Part shown: positions 1 to 7,720 of the stretch, one piece after another
How the letters are laid out: the number at the start of each line of letters is the position of its first letter
Numbering within the stretch: position 1 is the stretch's first letter
Assembly: GCA_900546325.1 (NCBI GenBank)
Contig: URCR01000012.1
Location: 1 to 64,000 of the forward strand
Source: an uncultured Lachnospiraceae bacterium
GTDB lineage: Bacteria; Bacillota; Clostridia; Lachnospirales; Lachnospiraceae
Reading direction: 5' to 3'
Length of the DNA stretch: 64,000 nucleotides
The notes under the pieces: model-generated
Seen by the model: only the letters and a program-made list of their open reading frames with translations
Told to the model about the DNA's origin: nothing
Databases searched by the model: none
Program-made: the position numbers and the translations under genes

Positions 1-99
1 GGACACTGTGTAAGACATTGAAATACCGCATGGTATCATCCAATGCAGTAGTGGTTGAAGCAAGAATCCCCCAGCTTTAGCTGTGGGGAGTGTCAAAAA
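1..99 (+). mobile_element. Right end of an IS200/IS605-type element, probably with the 3' end of a TnpB guide RNA
   Basis: A G/C-rich hairpin at 68-88 (CCCC-CAGCT paired with AGCTG-GGGG, one bulged T, loop of two bases) follows the string GTGGTTGAAGCAAGAAT and ends in GAGTGTCAA. This arrangement is what I know from the right ends of clostridial IS200/IS605 elements, where the imperfect palindrome is the TnpA recognition hairpin and also the 3' part of the TnpB-associated omega/reRNA. The tnpB gene itself would lie before base 1 and is not visible. Bases 100-227 hold nothing I can support. Confidence 0.5.
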
Positions 100-227
100 G
101 AGCTTTACCACCATTGGTGGTAATTTGCCCTCTTGCCTTACTGTCGTTCATCAAAACAGACAACGTGTATCATAAGTGTTATGATGATTGGCTGATACTG
201 TTGGATAGCCGAAAAGACCAATATAAT

Positions 228-854
228 TTATTGATAATATTGATAATCATAAATGAAGAAATTCATTACTGCTTTCTGTCCGTTGATGTTAAGTATGTGT
301 TTCTTTTCTAAACGTCTTTTCATTCCTTGATGTTCATAAAAACCATAATTACAACTCGTATCTGTGAATAAATAAAATTCCTTAAGATTTTTTTGTTTCA
401 TATGTTCTAATGCTGATTGAAAAAGTATTTTCCCTATTCCTTTTCCTCTACATGAGGAACTTACGGCAAATAAGGCAAGTTCTGCCGGATAAGTCTTGTT
501 ATTTTCACTTAGTAATTGCTTATCTATTCCATTAACATTGCAAAAGATTTTTGAAACTTTTCGCCCTTCGCTTGAGCTATATAATGATAGTATCGACTTT
601 ATCTGCAACAGCCTATTTGAAAATGAACATTTATGCTTTTCAATATCGTTTACAAGTATAATACCTACGACATTTCCGTCAAGCACTGCTACTCTTGAAA
701 AAGTATAGTTTGTTAAGCAACTGCTTAGAAATACTTTTGCTAATTTTATTGCTGTTTTTGGACTGCTAAAATCATCATAATGCCAAGTTTCTCTAATGAT
801 ACTTTCTAAAGCCTTAAAATCTTGTTTTTGATATTCTCTTAATTCTATTTGCAT
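228..854 (-). CDS. GNAT family N-acetyltransferase
   Basis: The 208-residue protein is a single GNAT domain that should transfer an acetyl group from acetyl-CoA to an amine; the substrate is unknown. The acetyl-CoA motif A is clear at about residues 130-150 (VSSSCRGKGIGKILFQSALE, with the Q/RxxGxG/A pattern as CRGKGIGK). The N-terminal strand-helix region and the C-terminal YEHQGMKRR segment also fit the fold. The ATG at 854 is preceded by AAGGAGAAGAAC. It is divergent from the MerR gene at 938, and its promoter has the 19-bp spacer typical of MerR-activated promoters, so acetylation of a toxic compound sensed by that regulator is a fair inference. The gene is A+T-rich compared with the core genes downstream. 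Confidence 0.85.
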   Translation of the reverse strand: MQIELREYQKQDFKALESIIRETWHYDDFSSPKTAIKLAKVFLSSCLTNYTFSRVAVLDGNVVGIILVNDIEKHKCSFSNRLLQIKSILSLYSSSEGRKVSKIFCNVNGIDKQLLSENNKTYPAELALFAVSSSCRGKGIGKILFQSALEHMKQKNLKEFYLFTDTSCNYGFYEHQGMKRRLEKKHILNINGQKAVMNFFIYDYQYYQ

Positions 855-865
855 TGTTCTTCTCC

Positions 866-894
866 TTGTTTTTATCTTTTATATCATATATGAT
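866..894 (+). promoter_or_regulatory. Probable promoter of the merR-family gene
   Basis: TTGTTT at 866-871 and TATGAT at 889-894 are spaced by 17 bp on the plus strand. Transcription would start about at the 901-913 palindrome, so the MerR protein bound there could repress its own gene while activating the divergent one. Confidence 0.4.
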
Positions 895-920
895 AAAGTA
901 TACAGTGACTGTAATGTCAA
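890..920 (-). promoter_or_regulatory. MerR-type promoter and operator of the GNAT gene
   Basis: On the minus strand a TTGACA -35 (915-920) and a TATCAT -10 (890-895) are separated by 19 bp, the overlong spacer typical of MerR-activated promoters. A perfect 13-base palindrome, TACAGTGACTGTA, lies at 901-913 inside the spacer. The neighbouring MerR gene is the obvious candidate to bind it. Confidence 0.7.
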
Positions 921-937
921 CAGGGAGATAAAAGAAA

Positions 938-1750
938 ATGAAGAAAGAAATAAAAAGGCTGACAACAGCACAATTTGCAAAACTGCACGAAGTAAACAAA
1001 AGAACTTTACATTATTACGATGAAATCGGTCTTTTTCATCCGCTTACGAAGGCTGAAAATGGTTACCGATATTATGATATTTCGCAAAGTATAGATTTCG
1101 AATATATCCGTATGCTAAAAGAATTGAACATGAGTATTGAAGAAATTCAAACATATCGAAAAAATCCTACGCCTGCCGATTTCTTAAGGATTTCAGATGC
1201 CAAAGAGAAAGAACTTGAGAAAGAAATTCAAAAGCTGAAAGATATTAAAACCACAATGCAGACAAAGAAAGAGCAGATCATTTTTTGTGAAACTTTGCAG
1301 GAGCAGGAAATCAGAATTGAAGAATGCAAATCAGAAAGGATTTTAGTCTATCCTTATGAGTTTTCAGAAGATGATATATCACAAATTTTTTACCACTTGA
1401 AAGATATATGGGGAATAGAACAAATACGCATGGGGATAGGCAGTTTCATTTCACTTGATAATCTATATAAGATGAACTTTGACAAATATGAAGGGATTTA
1501 TACGATTGCCTTAAACAATAGATCTGTTCCAAATACTCTTATAAAATCAAAAGGAAAATATTTATGTGGGTATCAAAAAGGTACATGGGATAAGCTGCCG
1601 ATCCTATATCAAAAAATGCTTGATTATGCTCAAAAAAATAATTTAGAACTCGTCGGATACGCTTATGAGGTCGGGCTCAATGATTTTGTAATTTCTGATG
1701 CAAATGATTATATTACAAAGATTATGATTAAGATTGAAGAAAACTATTGA
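938..1750 (+). CDS. MerR family regulator with GyrI-like effector-binding domain
   Basis: The 270-residue protein has an N-terminal MerR winged helix-turn-helix (about residues 8-75: TAQFAKLHEVNKRTLHYYDE, then NGYRYYD), a coiled dimerisation helix (about 80-110, rich in K and E) and a C-terminal region of about 150 residues that fits the GyrI-like/BmrR-type ligand-binding domain. Such proteins bend DNA to activate promoters with 19-bp spacers when a hydrophobic or cationic drug-like ligand binds. The ATG follows AGGGAG. It lies between two genes whose promoters both have a 19-bp spacer and a TTACAGTNA dyad, so it probably controls both. The ligand is unknown. Confidence 0.85.
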   Translation: MKKEIKRLTTAQFAKLHEVNKRTLHYYDEIGLFHPLTKAENGYRYYDISQSIDFEYIRMLKELNMSIEEIQTYRKNPTPADFLRISDAKEKELEKEIQKLKDIKTTMQTKKEQIIFCETLQEQEIRIEECKSERILVYPYEFSEDDISQIFYHLKDIWGIEQIRMGIGSFISLDNLYKMNFDKYEGIYTIALNNRSVPNTLIKSKGKYLCGYQKGTWDKLPILYQKMLDYAQKNNLELVGYAYEVGLNDFVISDANDYITKIMIKIEENY

Positions 1751-1777
1751 CTTTACAGTTAGTGTATCGTTTATACT
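1747..1777 (+). promoter_or_regulatory. Second MerR-type promoter, ahead of the small membrane protein gene
   Basis: TTGACT (1747-1752) and TATACT (1772-1777) are separated by exactly 19 bp. The spacer begins TTACAGTTAGTGTAT and aligns base for base with the spacer of the GNAT promoter (TTACAGTCACTGTAT on its own strand). The -35 overlaps the stop codon of the MerR gene. Confidence 0.65.
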
Positions 1778-1808
1778 TTTGTGTCGAGATACAAGGAGGT
1801 GAATTTTA

Positions 1809-2219
1809 ATGAATAAATTACTACTGCTAATAGGGATTATCATTGCCAAAGTCTTAATTACCAAAGGTATCGCACTAGTAAGTATTCTGTTGTCATTTAT
1901 ACTAAAAGGTAAACGTTTACAAAAATCAACACTTGAATGGAATGATTATATTTTAACGCTGGGTGATACATTTGTAGATAAATACACTAAAATTATTTAC
2001 ATAATCTCTACTGTATTGTCTGCATGGATGATATTCATGTTGTTTAAGCTTTTTAAATTCCAATATCCTGTATCCTTAACTTTTATTATTTTAACAATCT
2101 GTGCCTTAATTTCATGGTATAGATATCAAAAGAACGGGAAAATCTATATACAGGCAAAATTTCATGAAGTCAAGGAATCAATAAAGTCTGATAATATGAG
2201 CAACCACAATACTCTTTAA
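1809..2219 (+). CDS. Small membrane protein of unknown function
   Basis: I do not recognise the family. The 136-residue protein has a hydrophobic helix at about residues 3-32, a short charged loop (KGKRLQKSTLEWNDY), and two further membrane helices at about 60-83 and 86-103, then a polar lysine-rich tail. The start is set by a strong AAGGAGGTG eight bases before the ATG. It follows the MerR gene after 58 bp, which carry a MerR-type promoter, so it is probably induced together with the divergent acetyltransferase. A role in export or membrane protection against the same ligand is possible but is only inferred from position. Confidence 0.7.
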   Translation: MNKLLLLIGIIIAKVLITKGIALVSILLSFILKGKRLQKSTLEWNDYILTLGDTFVDKYTKIIYIISTVLSAWMIFMLFKLFKFQYPVSLTFIILTICALISWYRYQKNGKIYIQAKFHEVKESIKSDNMSNHNTL

Positions 2220-2245
2220 ATGTTCTGTGTCATGAAATTTATTAA

Positions 2246-2600
2246 GTGAATTACAAAAACGATTCGAATCGTAATGCGCACGCTTTATTACAAAAAACGT
2301 TGAAACAAGATACATTCCGTCCCGCAATAGAAGGAGACATTGGGTGTTGGATGGAGTTGGTACATCTTACCGTTGGCGGATTTCCTTATATGGAAAAATA
2401 CCGTGAAAAATATAATTTCCAGAGAGTTTTGGGAAAGAAAATTGGGGCGCAGGAACTTTGTTAATAAAAAATTTCCAGTGAAAAGGAAAAATTCTTCTTA
2501 TGTTTTCGATGGGAACAGCGGTATAATGATGAGGTGTCTGCTTAAAGAAATGCGAAGGAATGTTAGACATGCAGAAAAAAAGCAGCATAAAAGAACAAAT
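2246..2600 (+). pseudogene. Decayed GNAT-like gene remnant
   Basis: The first frame reads RPAIEGDIGCWMELVHLTV followed by GGFPYMEKY, which looks like the N-terminal part of an acetyltransferase. After an apparent frame change near 2400 another frame reads VFDGNSGIMM, resembling the central strands of the same fold. No single frame covers the domain and the acetyl-CoA motif is not found. The region ends just before the ribosome-binding site of the MATE gene. The assignment rests on short matches remembered from the family and is tentative. Confidence 0.35.
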
Positions 2601-2621
2601 CAAAAGAGGAAGGGAAAAAAT

Positions 2622-3992
2622 ATGCAAGATACCCAGAAAACAAAATTATTTGAAGAGACCGTGATCCCAAAGGCCGTGGCACAGCTGGCGGTTCCGACGA
2701 TCTTAAGCTCTCTTGTCATGGTGATTTATAACCTGGCGGATACCTATTTTGTCGGAATGCTGAACAATTCCACACAAAATGCGGCAGTTACACTTGCAGG
2801 ACCGGTGCTTTTAGCATTTAATGCGGCAAATAACTTATTTGGCGTTGGAAGTTCCAGCATGATGAGCCGTTCACTCGGAAAGAAAGATTACAATACATTA
2901 AAGAAGAGTTCTGCTTTCGGATTCTACTGTGCACTGATCTGCGGTGTGATCTTTGCGCTGTTATGTACTGTGTTCAAGGATCCGCTGCTTGTAATGCTTG
3001 GCGCGGATGCCAAGACGGCTGCGGCGACAGGGGCTTATATGAAATGGACGGTCACCTTTGGTGCAGTTCCTGCAATCTTAAACGTCGTGATGGCATATCT
3101 GTTCCGCGCAGAGGGGGCTTCCCTTCATGCCAGTATCGGAACAATGAGCGGATGTCTGTTAAACATTGTGTTAGATCCGATCTTTATTCTCCCGTGGGGA
3201 CTAAATATGGGCGCGGAAGGTGCCGGGCTTGCCACATTTCTCTCAAACTGCGTGGCATGTCTCTACTTCTTTGTCCTGATGTATAAAAGAAGAGGAAAGA
3301 CACTCGTCTGCATTCATCCGTCACAGTTCGGATTCCAGAAAGCGATCGTATTTGGTGTATGTGGAGTCGGAATTCCGGCTGCGATACAAAACCTTTTAAA
3401 TGTGACAGGAATGACCATTTTAAATAACTTTACTTCTGCTTTCGGAGCAGAGGCAGTTGCTGCGATGGGAATTACACAGAAAGTCAATATGGTCCCGATG
3501 TATATTGCCATGGGACTTTCGCAGGGAATCATGCCGCTGATCAGTTATAATTATGCCAGCGGAAATCAGAAGAGAATGAAACATACGGTTCTTTTCAGTA
3601 CAGCGCTTTCACTTGGATTTATGATTCCGGTCACAGCACTTTATTTTATTTTCTCAGCACCGTTGACAAGTCTTTTCATCGGAAACGAGGCGATCATCGC
3701 GTACGGGGCAAGCTTCTTAAGAGGATTCTGTCTGAGCCTTCCGTTTATGTGTATTGACTTCCTGGCAGTTGGAGTGTTCCAGTCTGTCGGAATGGGAAAA
3801 GAATCACTGGTTTTCTGTATTATGAGAAAAATTGTATTGGAAATTCCGGCATTGTATATTTTAAACAAGCTTTTTCCACTCTATGGTCTTGCCTATGCAC
3901 AGTTTATCGCAGAGATCGTACTCGCAGCGGCAGCGGTATTTGTACTCGTAAGGTTATTTAAGAAAATCGAGAAAAGCAGTATTGCATCATAA
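2622..3992 (+). CDS. MATE family efflux transporter
   Basis: The 456-residue protein has the twelve hydrophobic segments and N-terminal signature of MATE pumps: PKAVAQLAVPTILSSLVMVI, then YNLADTYFVGML near residue 40, and the repeat half beginning at about residue 235 (FGVCGVGIPAAIQNLLN). MATE proteins export cationic drugs and metabolites across the membrane in exchange for sodium or protons. I choose the ATG at 2622 because AGAGGAAGGG lies just before it; the frame is open further upstream through the decayed acetyltransferase, but that part is not MATE-like. No strong promoter was seen. The WYL regulator starts 26 bp after its stop, so the two may be cotranscribed. Confidence 0.9.
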   Translation: MQDTQKTKLFEETVIPKAVAQLAVPTILSSLVMVIYNLADTYFVGMLNNSTQNAAVTLAGPVLLAFNAANNLFGVGSSSMMSRSLGKKDYNTLKKSSAFGFYCALICGVIFALLCTVFKDPLLVMLGADAKTAAATGAYMKWTVTFGAVPAILNVVMAYLFRAEGASLHASIGTMSGCLLNIVLDPIFILPWGLNMGAEGAGLATFLSNCVACLYFFVLMYKRRGKTLVCIHPSQFGFQKAIVFGVCGVGIPAAIQNLLNVTGMTILNNFTSAFGAEAVAAMGITQKVNMVPMYIAMGLSQGIMPLISYNYASGNQKRMKHTVLFSTALSLGFMIPVTALYFIFSAPLTSLFIGNEAIIAYGASFLRGFCLSLPFMCIDFLAVGVFQSVGMGKESLVFCIMRKIVLEIPALYILNKLFPLYGLAYAQFIAEIVLAAAAVFVLVRLFKKIEKSSIAS

Positions 3993-4018
3993 AAGATGGA
4001 AGCAACGGAGGAAAAGGC

Positions 4019-5101
4019 ATGGTCAATATACCCTATCTGATCATTCATACGTTGAAGCGATATTCCAGCAAGGAGAGAACACCTAAGACAGGTCCGATGT
4101 CAAGAGAAGAGATTGTTCGGCAGATGAAAGAGGATTATCCGGATCTTCATGTGACTTCTAAAATTGTGCGGACCGGTCTGGAAATGCTTGTTACTGAAGA
4201 GATGCATCTGCCGGATGAAAAGAAGACGATCGGGTACCGCGTCTACCGGGTAAAGAACCAGGAACGAAAGACCGATTACTACTATAACAATGCTATCTCT
4301 GATGTGGAATTGAAATTTCTGATTGATTCTGTATTGCACAGTAAGATCTTTCGATCAGAAACGGCACAGGATTTTGCAAGGCGTATCCAGAGGCTCTCAG
4401 GGAAAAATCTTCTTGATCTTACCCCATATGCCAATGAGTCTTTTGGAGAACAACGGTTTACGCTGGAAACAGATGTGCTGAAAAATATGGAGATGCTATT
4501 ATTGGCAAAGAGAAGAGGATGTTTTGTTGCAATAGACTGGAATGTATATGACGTGCAGAAAGAAAAGGCAGCGCTTGTAAAGCTTGATCGGCGGATCTTA
4601 AAACCGATCGAAGTAATACTGAATGACGGAAGGTATTTCTGCTTTGCAAGGCACCCGCAGTCTGAAGAAATCTATACATACAGTGTGGATCTGATGCAGA
4701 ACATTGAATTACTGGAAGTCGATGAAGGAAAGAGAAAGCCTGAGGGACAGGAGGATTTCCGGAGATCCTCCTACATCCTCACACATCCGTATATGATGGG
4801 TGGCGAGCGACACCGGTACAAACTCAGAGTAATGAGAGAGTATTTCTCAAGGCTTGTAGATGATTTCTCTTATGAAATTTCGATCATATCGGGAACGGTG
4901 ACGGAAGAAACTGTGGATGTGAGGGTGACTGCTTCCCGAATGGGAATGCGCTACTGGCTTTTAAGGCATTATGAGGTGGCAGAACTGATCGACAATATGG
5001 ACTATGTGCTGGAGGAAGAATTGGCAGATGCAGTTCAGATATTGTATCAGAGATATCACAGAGGAAACTTGAAGAAAAATAATGAAAAGCAGGGAGATTG
5101 A
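4019..5101 (+). CDS. WYL domain-containing transcriptional regulator
   Basis: The 360-residue protein has an N-terminal winged-helix-like region (about 20-90, with SREEIVRQMKEDYPDLHVTS) and a central WYL domain around residues 165-235 (AIDWNVYDVQ, then LKPIEVILNDGRYFCFA and the YSVDLMQNIELLE strand), followed by a C-terminal WCX-like extension. WYL domains sense ligands or nucleic acids and control transcription, often of stress or defence genes. The ATG follows CGGAGGAAAAGGC. It may be cotranscribed with the MATE pump and could regulate it. Fragments of this same gene recur at 8635-8693, downstream of the next operon, which points to a past duplication here. Confidence 0.85.
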   Translation: MVNIPYLIIHTLKRYSSKERTPKTGPMSREEIVRQMKEDYPDLHVTSKIVRTGLEMLVTEEMHLPDEKKTIGYRVYRVKNQERKTDYYYNNAISDVELKFLIDSVLHSKIFRSETAQDFARRIQRLSGKNLLDLTPYANESFGEQRFTLETDVLKNMEMLLLAKRRGCFVAIDWNVYDVQKEKAALVKLDRRILKPIEVILNDGRYFCFARHPQSEEIYTYSVDLMQNIELLEVDEGKRKPEGQEDFRRSSYILTHPYMMGGERHRYKLRVMREYFSRLVDDFSYEISIISGTVTEETVDVRVTASRMGMRYWLLRHYEVAELIDNMDYVLEEELADAVQILYQRYHRGNLKKNNEKQGD

Positions 5102-5122
5102 CCGTGGAGGCCAATCTCTTTT
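5094..5122 (+). terminator. Rho-independent terminator after the WYL gene
   Basis: GAGATTGACC (5094-5103) pairs with GGCCAATCTC (5109-5118) across a five-base loop with one A-C mismatch, followed by TTTT. The stem overlaps the stop codon. A near-identical copy is at 8690-8718. Confidence 0.7.
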
Positions 5123-5133
5123 GCTATAATTTC

Positions 5134-5162
5134 TTGACAGATAAAACGAGAAAAGCTATCCT
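5134..5162 (+). promoter_or_regulatory. Promoter of the first response regulator operon
   Basis: A consensus TTGACA (5134-5139) and TATCCT (5157-5162) are spaced by 17 bp, 38 bp before the GTG start at 5201, which has AGAGGAGAG as ribosome-binding site. Confidence 0.6.
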
Positions 5163-5200
5163 ATTTTTGATATTACCGTGAGAGAAAAGAGGAGAGCGCA

Positions 5201-5866
5201 GTGAAAACTATATTGATCATAGATGATGATGTACATATCGGAAACGTAATAGAAGAATTGTTAGGCAGGGAAGGATATGCTGTGTGGCGGGCATATTCCG
5301 GTACGGAGGCTCTTTTTCTGTTGGAACAGAAAAAGCCGGATCTTGTTCTTCTTGATCTGATGCTACCGGGACTTAACGGGGAGGAGGTACTTCTTCAGAT
5401 CAAGGGAATTCCGGTTATTGTCGTCAGTGCAAAGGCTGCGATTGATGATAAGGTAAACCTGCTGTCCGGCGGCGCCGTCGACTATATCACAAAGCCGTTT
5501 CATGGCAGAGAGCTGCTTGCGCGAGTTGCAGTCCACCTGCGCAGCGCGGCAGTAGATGGAGGGGATTTTCGTGTGAAATTTGACAATCTGACTCTGTGTC
5601 TGGATACGCATGTCGTACAGGCAGAAGAAACGGAGGTAAGGCTGACCAGGACGGAGTATGCGATCCTAAAGTTACTGATACAGAATCCGGAACAGGTGAT
5701 TGCAAAATCCGTTATCTTAGACCGGATCAGTGAAGACACACCTGACTGCACGGAAAATTCTTTGAAGATGCATATCAGCAATCTGCGAAAGAAGCTCCGG
5801 GACGTGGGTGGGAAGGATTACATTGAAGCGGTGTGGGGAATCGGATTTAAAATGAGGACAGAATAA
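5201..5866 (+). CDS. OmpR/PhoB-type response regulator
   Basis: The 221-residue protein has a receiver domain (about 1-112: acidic pair in IIDDDVHIG, phospho-acceptor Asp in LLDLMLPG near residue 50, and the conserved Lys in DYITKPF) and a C-terminal winged-helix DNA-binding domain (about 125-220: LTRTEYAILKLLIQNPEQV, ending in VWGIGFKMR). It starts at GTG 5201 after AGAGGAGAG. It is the first gene of an operon with an ABC ATPase, a permease and a sensor kinase. Four CTTTAC direct repeats follow its stop codon, in front of the ABC genes, and are the likely place where it acts. Such systems in Firmicutes usually answer antimicrobial peptides or cell-envelope stress. Confidence 0.93.
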   Translation: MKTILIIDDDVHIGNVIEELLGREGYAVWRAYSGTEALFLLEQKKPDLVLLDLMLPGLNGEEVLLQIKGIPVIVVSAKAAIDDKVNLLSGGAVDYITKPFHGRELLARVAVHLRSAAVDGGDFRVKFDNLTLCLDTHVVQAEETEVRLTRTEYAILKLLIQNPEQVIAKSVILDRISEDTPDCTENSLKMHISNLRKKLRDVGGKDYIEAVWGIGFKMRTE

Positions 5867-5868
5867 AT

Positions 5869-5911
5869 CTTTACGATTTCTTTACTGTTTTCTTTACTGC
5901 TTTCTTTACTG
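5869..5911 (+). promoter_or_regulatory. Direct repeats, likely response-regulator binding sites
   Basis: The motif CTTTAC(T/G)G occurs four times, starting at 5869, 5880, 5892 and 5904, i.e. spaced by 11, 12 and 12 bp, about one helical turn. A TAAAAT -10-like sequence follows at 5920-5925 without a good -35, which fits a promoter needing an activator. OmpR-family regulators bind such helically phased direct repeats, so the gene product just upstream is the prime candidate. Confidence 0.5.
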
Positions 5912-5954
5912 CATGGAATTAAAATGGCAGTATCACAAAAAGGAGGTAGAACAA

Positions 5955-6869
5955 ATGGAATATGTACTTCAGACAAATGCCCTAAAAAAAGTATACAGAA
6001 ACTATACGGCATTACAGAACCTTTCCATGCACGTCCCGAAAGGAAGTATCTATGGATTTGTAGGAAAAAACGGTGCGGGAAAAACTACGCTGATCCGGTT
6101 AGTCTGCGGACTTCAGCGGGAAACGGATGGAGAAATCCTGCTCTACGGGACGAGCAGCAGACAGAAGGAGATTGCAAAAGTAAGAAGAAGGATCGGTGCG
6201 GTGATCGAGACGCCGTCGATTTATCTGAACATGACAGCAAAAGAAAATTTAAAAGAGCAGTATCGGATCCTCGGACTTCCGTCTTATGATGGAATTGAGG
6301 AACTTTTAAGTCTGGTGGGACTATCTGACACCGGGAAGAAAAAAGCAGGAAATTTTTCACTTGGAATGCGTCAGCGTCTTGGAATTGCGATTGCCCTTGC
6401 GGGAAATCCTGATTTCCTGATTTTGGATGAGCCTGTCAATGGACTGGATCCCCAGGGGATCATTGAAATGCGGGAGATGATCCTAAAACTGAACAGAGAG
6501 CGTGGGATCACAGTCCTGATCTCCAGTCACATTCTGGATGAGTTATCGAGACTTGCCACACATTTTGGATTCATCGACCGCGGCCATATTGTAAAGGAGA
6601 TCAGCGCGGAGGAACTTGACAGGGCGTGCAGAAAATGTACGCATCTGATCGTATCTGATACAAAAATATTAAGCTGTGTGCTCGATGAACTGAAGATGGA
6701 ATACACAATTCTCTCACAGGAGGAAGCCGATGTTTTTGATACAGTCAATGTGACGGAATTGGTATTAAAACTTGCTGCAAGAAACTGTGAGGTAAAGCAG
6801 ATACGCCAGAGAGAAGAGAGCCTGGAAAATTATTACATCAATCTCCTGGGGGGTGTGCGCAATGAATAG
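5955..6869 (+). CDS. ABC transporter ATP-binding protein, antimicrobial peptide resistance type
   Basis: The 304-residue ATPase has Walker A GKNGAGKTT near residue 40, the signature FSLGMRQRLG, Walker B FLILDEPVNGLDP and the switch histidine in ISSHILDEL. The 80 residues after the nucleotide-binding domain resemble those of bacitracin/lantibiotic immunity-type ATPases. It powers export or membrane clearance by the permease encoded next, with which it overlaps by 8 bases. The ATG at 5955 is chosen because AAAGGAGG lies just before it; an ATG at 5913 is open but has no such site and overlaps the repeat array. It is a clear paralogue of the ATPase at 54648-55565. Confidence 0.93.
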   Translation: MEYVLQTNALKKVYRNYTALQNLSMHVPKGSIYGFVGKNGAGKTTLIRLVCGLQRETDGEILLYGTSSRQKEIAKVRRRIGAVIETPSIYLNMTAKENLKEQYRILGLPSYDGIEELLSLVGLSDTGKKKAGNFSLGMRQRLGIAIALAGNPDFLILDEPVNGLDPQGIIEMREMILKLNRERGITVLISSHILDELSRLATHFGFIDRGHIVKEISAEELDRACRKCTHLIVSDTKILSCVLDELKMEYTILSQEEADVFDTVNVTELVLKLAARNCEVKQIRQREESLENYYINLLGGVRNE

Positions 6870-7692
6870 ATTATTAGCAGCGAATATTGTACGGTTACGA
6901 AAAAATAAATGTTTTCTGGGAGGCATTCTGCTCTTGGTTATTTTGGGGATTTTATACCCAGTCATGAAATGTATCGAGATGAAAAATACCGGATATGAGA
7001 CAACGCTTGACACGGGATTCTTTATCGGAGCAGCAGTGCTTCCTGTTCTGCTCTCTGTATTTGTCAGTTTGTTTATCGGCACGGAGTACAGTGATGGAAC
7101 GATCCGCAACAAAATCATGGTCGGTCATGAGAGAAAATCAGTCTATCTGGCGAATCTCCTGACAAACCTCATTGCGGCTTTTGCACTGAATATTGTCTTT
7201 AGCAGTTCTTATCTTGCTGCCGGAATTCCGCTTCTTGGATTCTTTCAGGAGGATCTGAAAGTGATCTTTCTGTTTGCGGGAATTGAATTTGTGCTGATCT
7301 GTTCTTTTACGGCATTGTTCACGGTGATCGCTGTACTTATCTCAAACAAGGCAGTTTCTGCCGTGATCTGTGTACTTGGCACTTTCCTCGTGCTGTTTGC
7401 GGCATCTTATCTCAATGCAAGATTAAATGAGCCGGAAACATACCCTGCTTATACTTATGTGGAGGGAAGGACAGAAGTCACAGAGGAGGAAGAGAAAAAT
7501 CCGCTCTATCTGGATGGCAAGGAGAGAGAAAGGTATCAGTTTCTGTACGATTTCCTGCCGGGAGGACAGGTGATCCAGTGTGTGACGATGACTGCCGTAA
7601 ATCCGAAACGACTGCCGGTATATTCTGCTATTTTATTCGTTCTGACAACCGCAGGAGGAGTGCTTTTGTTTGAGCGGAAAGATATCAAATAA
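6862..7692 (+). CDS. ABC-2 type permease subunit
   Basis: The 276-residue membrane protein has an N-terminal cytoplasmic start and membrane segment (about residues 20-38, CFLGGILLLVILGILYP), an extracytoplasmic loop, and a block of four to five helices from about 55 to 190, with a last helix at about 250-270. The sequence FIGTEYSDGTIRNKIMVGH is typical of ABC-2 permeases of peptide-resistance systems. It partners with the ATPase encoded upstream. The ATG at 6862 lies inside the end of the ATPase gene (8-base overlap) and has GGGGGGTG before it. The same overlap is seen in the second operon of this type in the window. Confidence 0.85.
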   Translation: MNRLLAANIVRLRKNKCFLGGILLLVILGILYPVMKCIEMKNTGYETTLDTGFFIGAAVLPVLLSVFVSLFIGTEYSDGTIRNKIMVGHERKSVYLANLLTNLIAAFALNIVFSSSYLAAGIPLLGFFQEDLKVIFLFAGIEFVLICSFTALFTVIAVLISNKAVSAVICVLGTFLVLFAASYLNARLNEPETYPAYTYVEGRTEVTEEEEKNPLYLDGKERERYQFLYDFLPGGQVIQCVTMTAVNPKRLPVYSAILFVLTTAGGVLLFERKDIK

Positions 7693-7720
7693 GAAGAATG
7701 ATGAGTAGAGGAGTGAAGTG

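Noticed and set aside
90..311. 73-residue open frame after the IS end
   Set aside because: No ribosome-binding site or family resemblance, and it runs over the 3' end of the acetyltransferase on the other strand.
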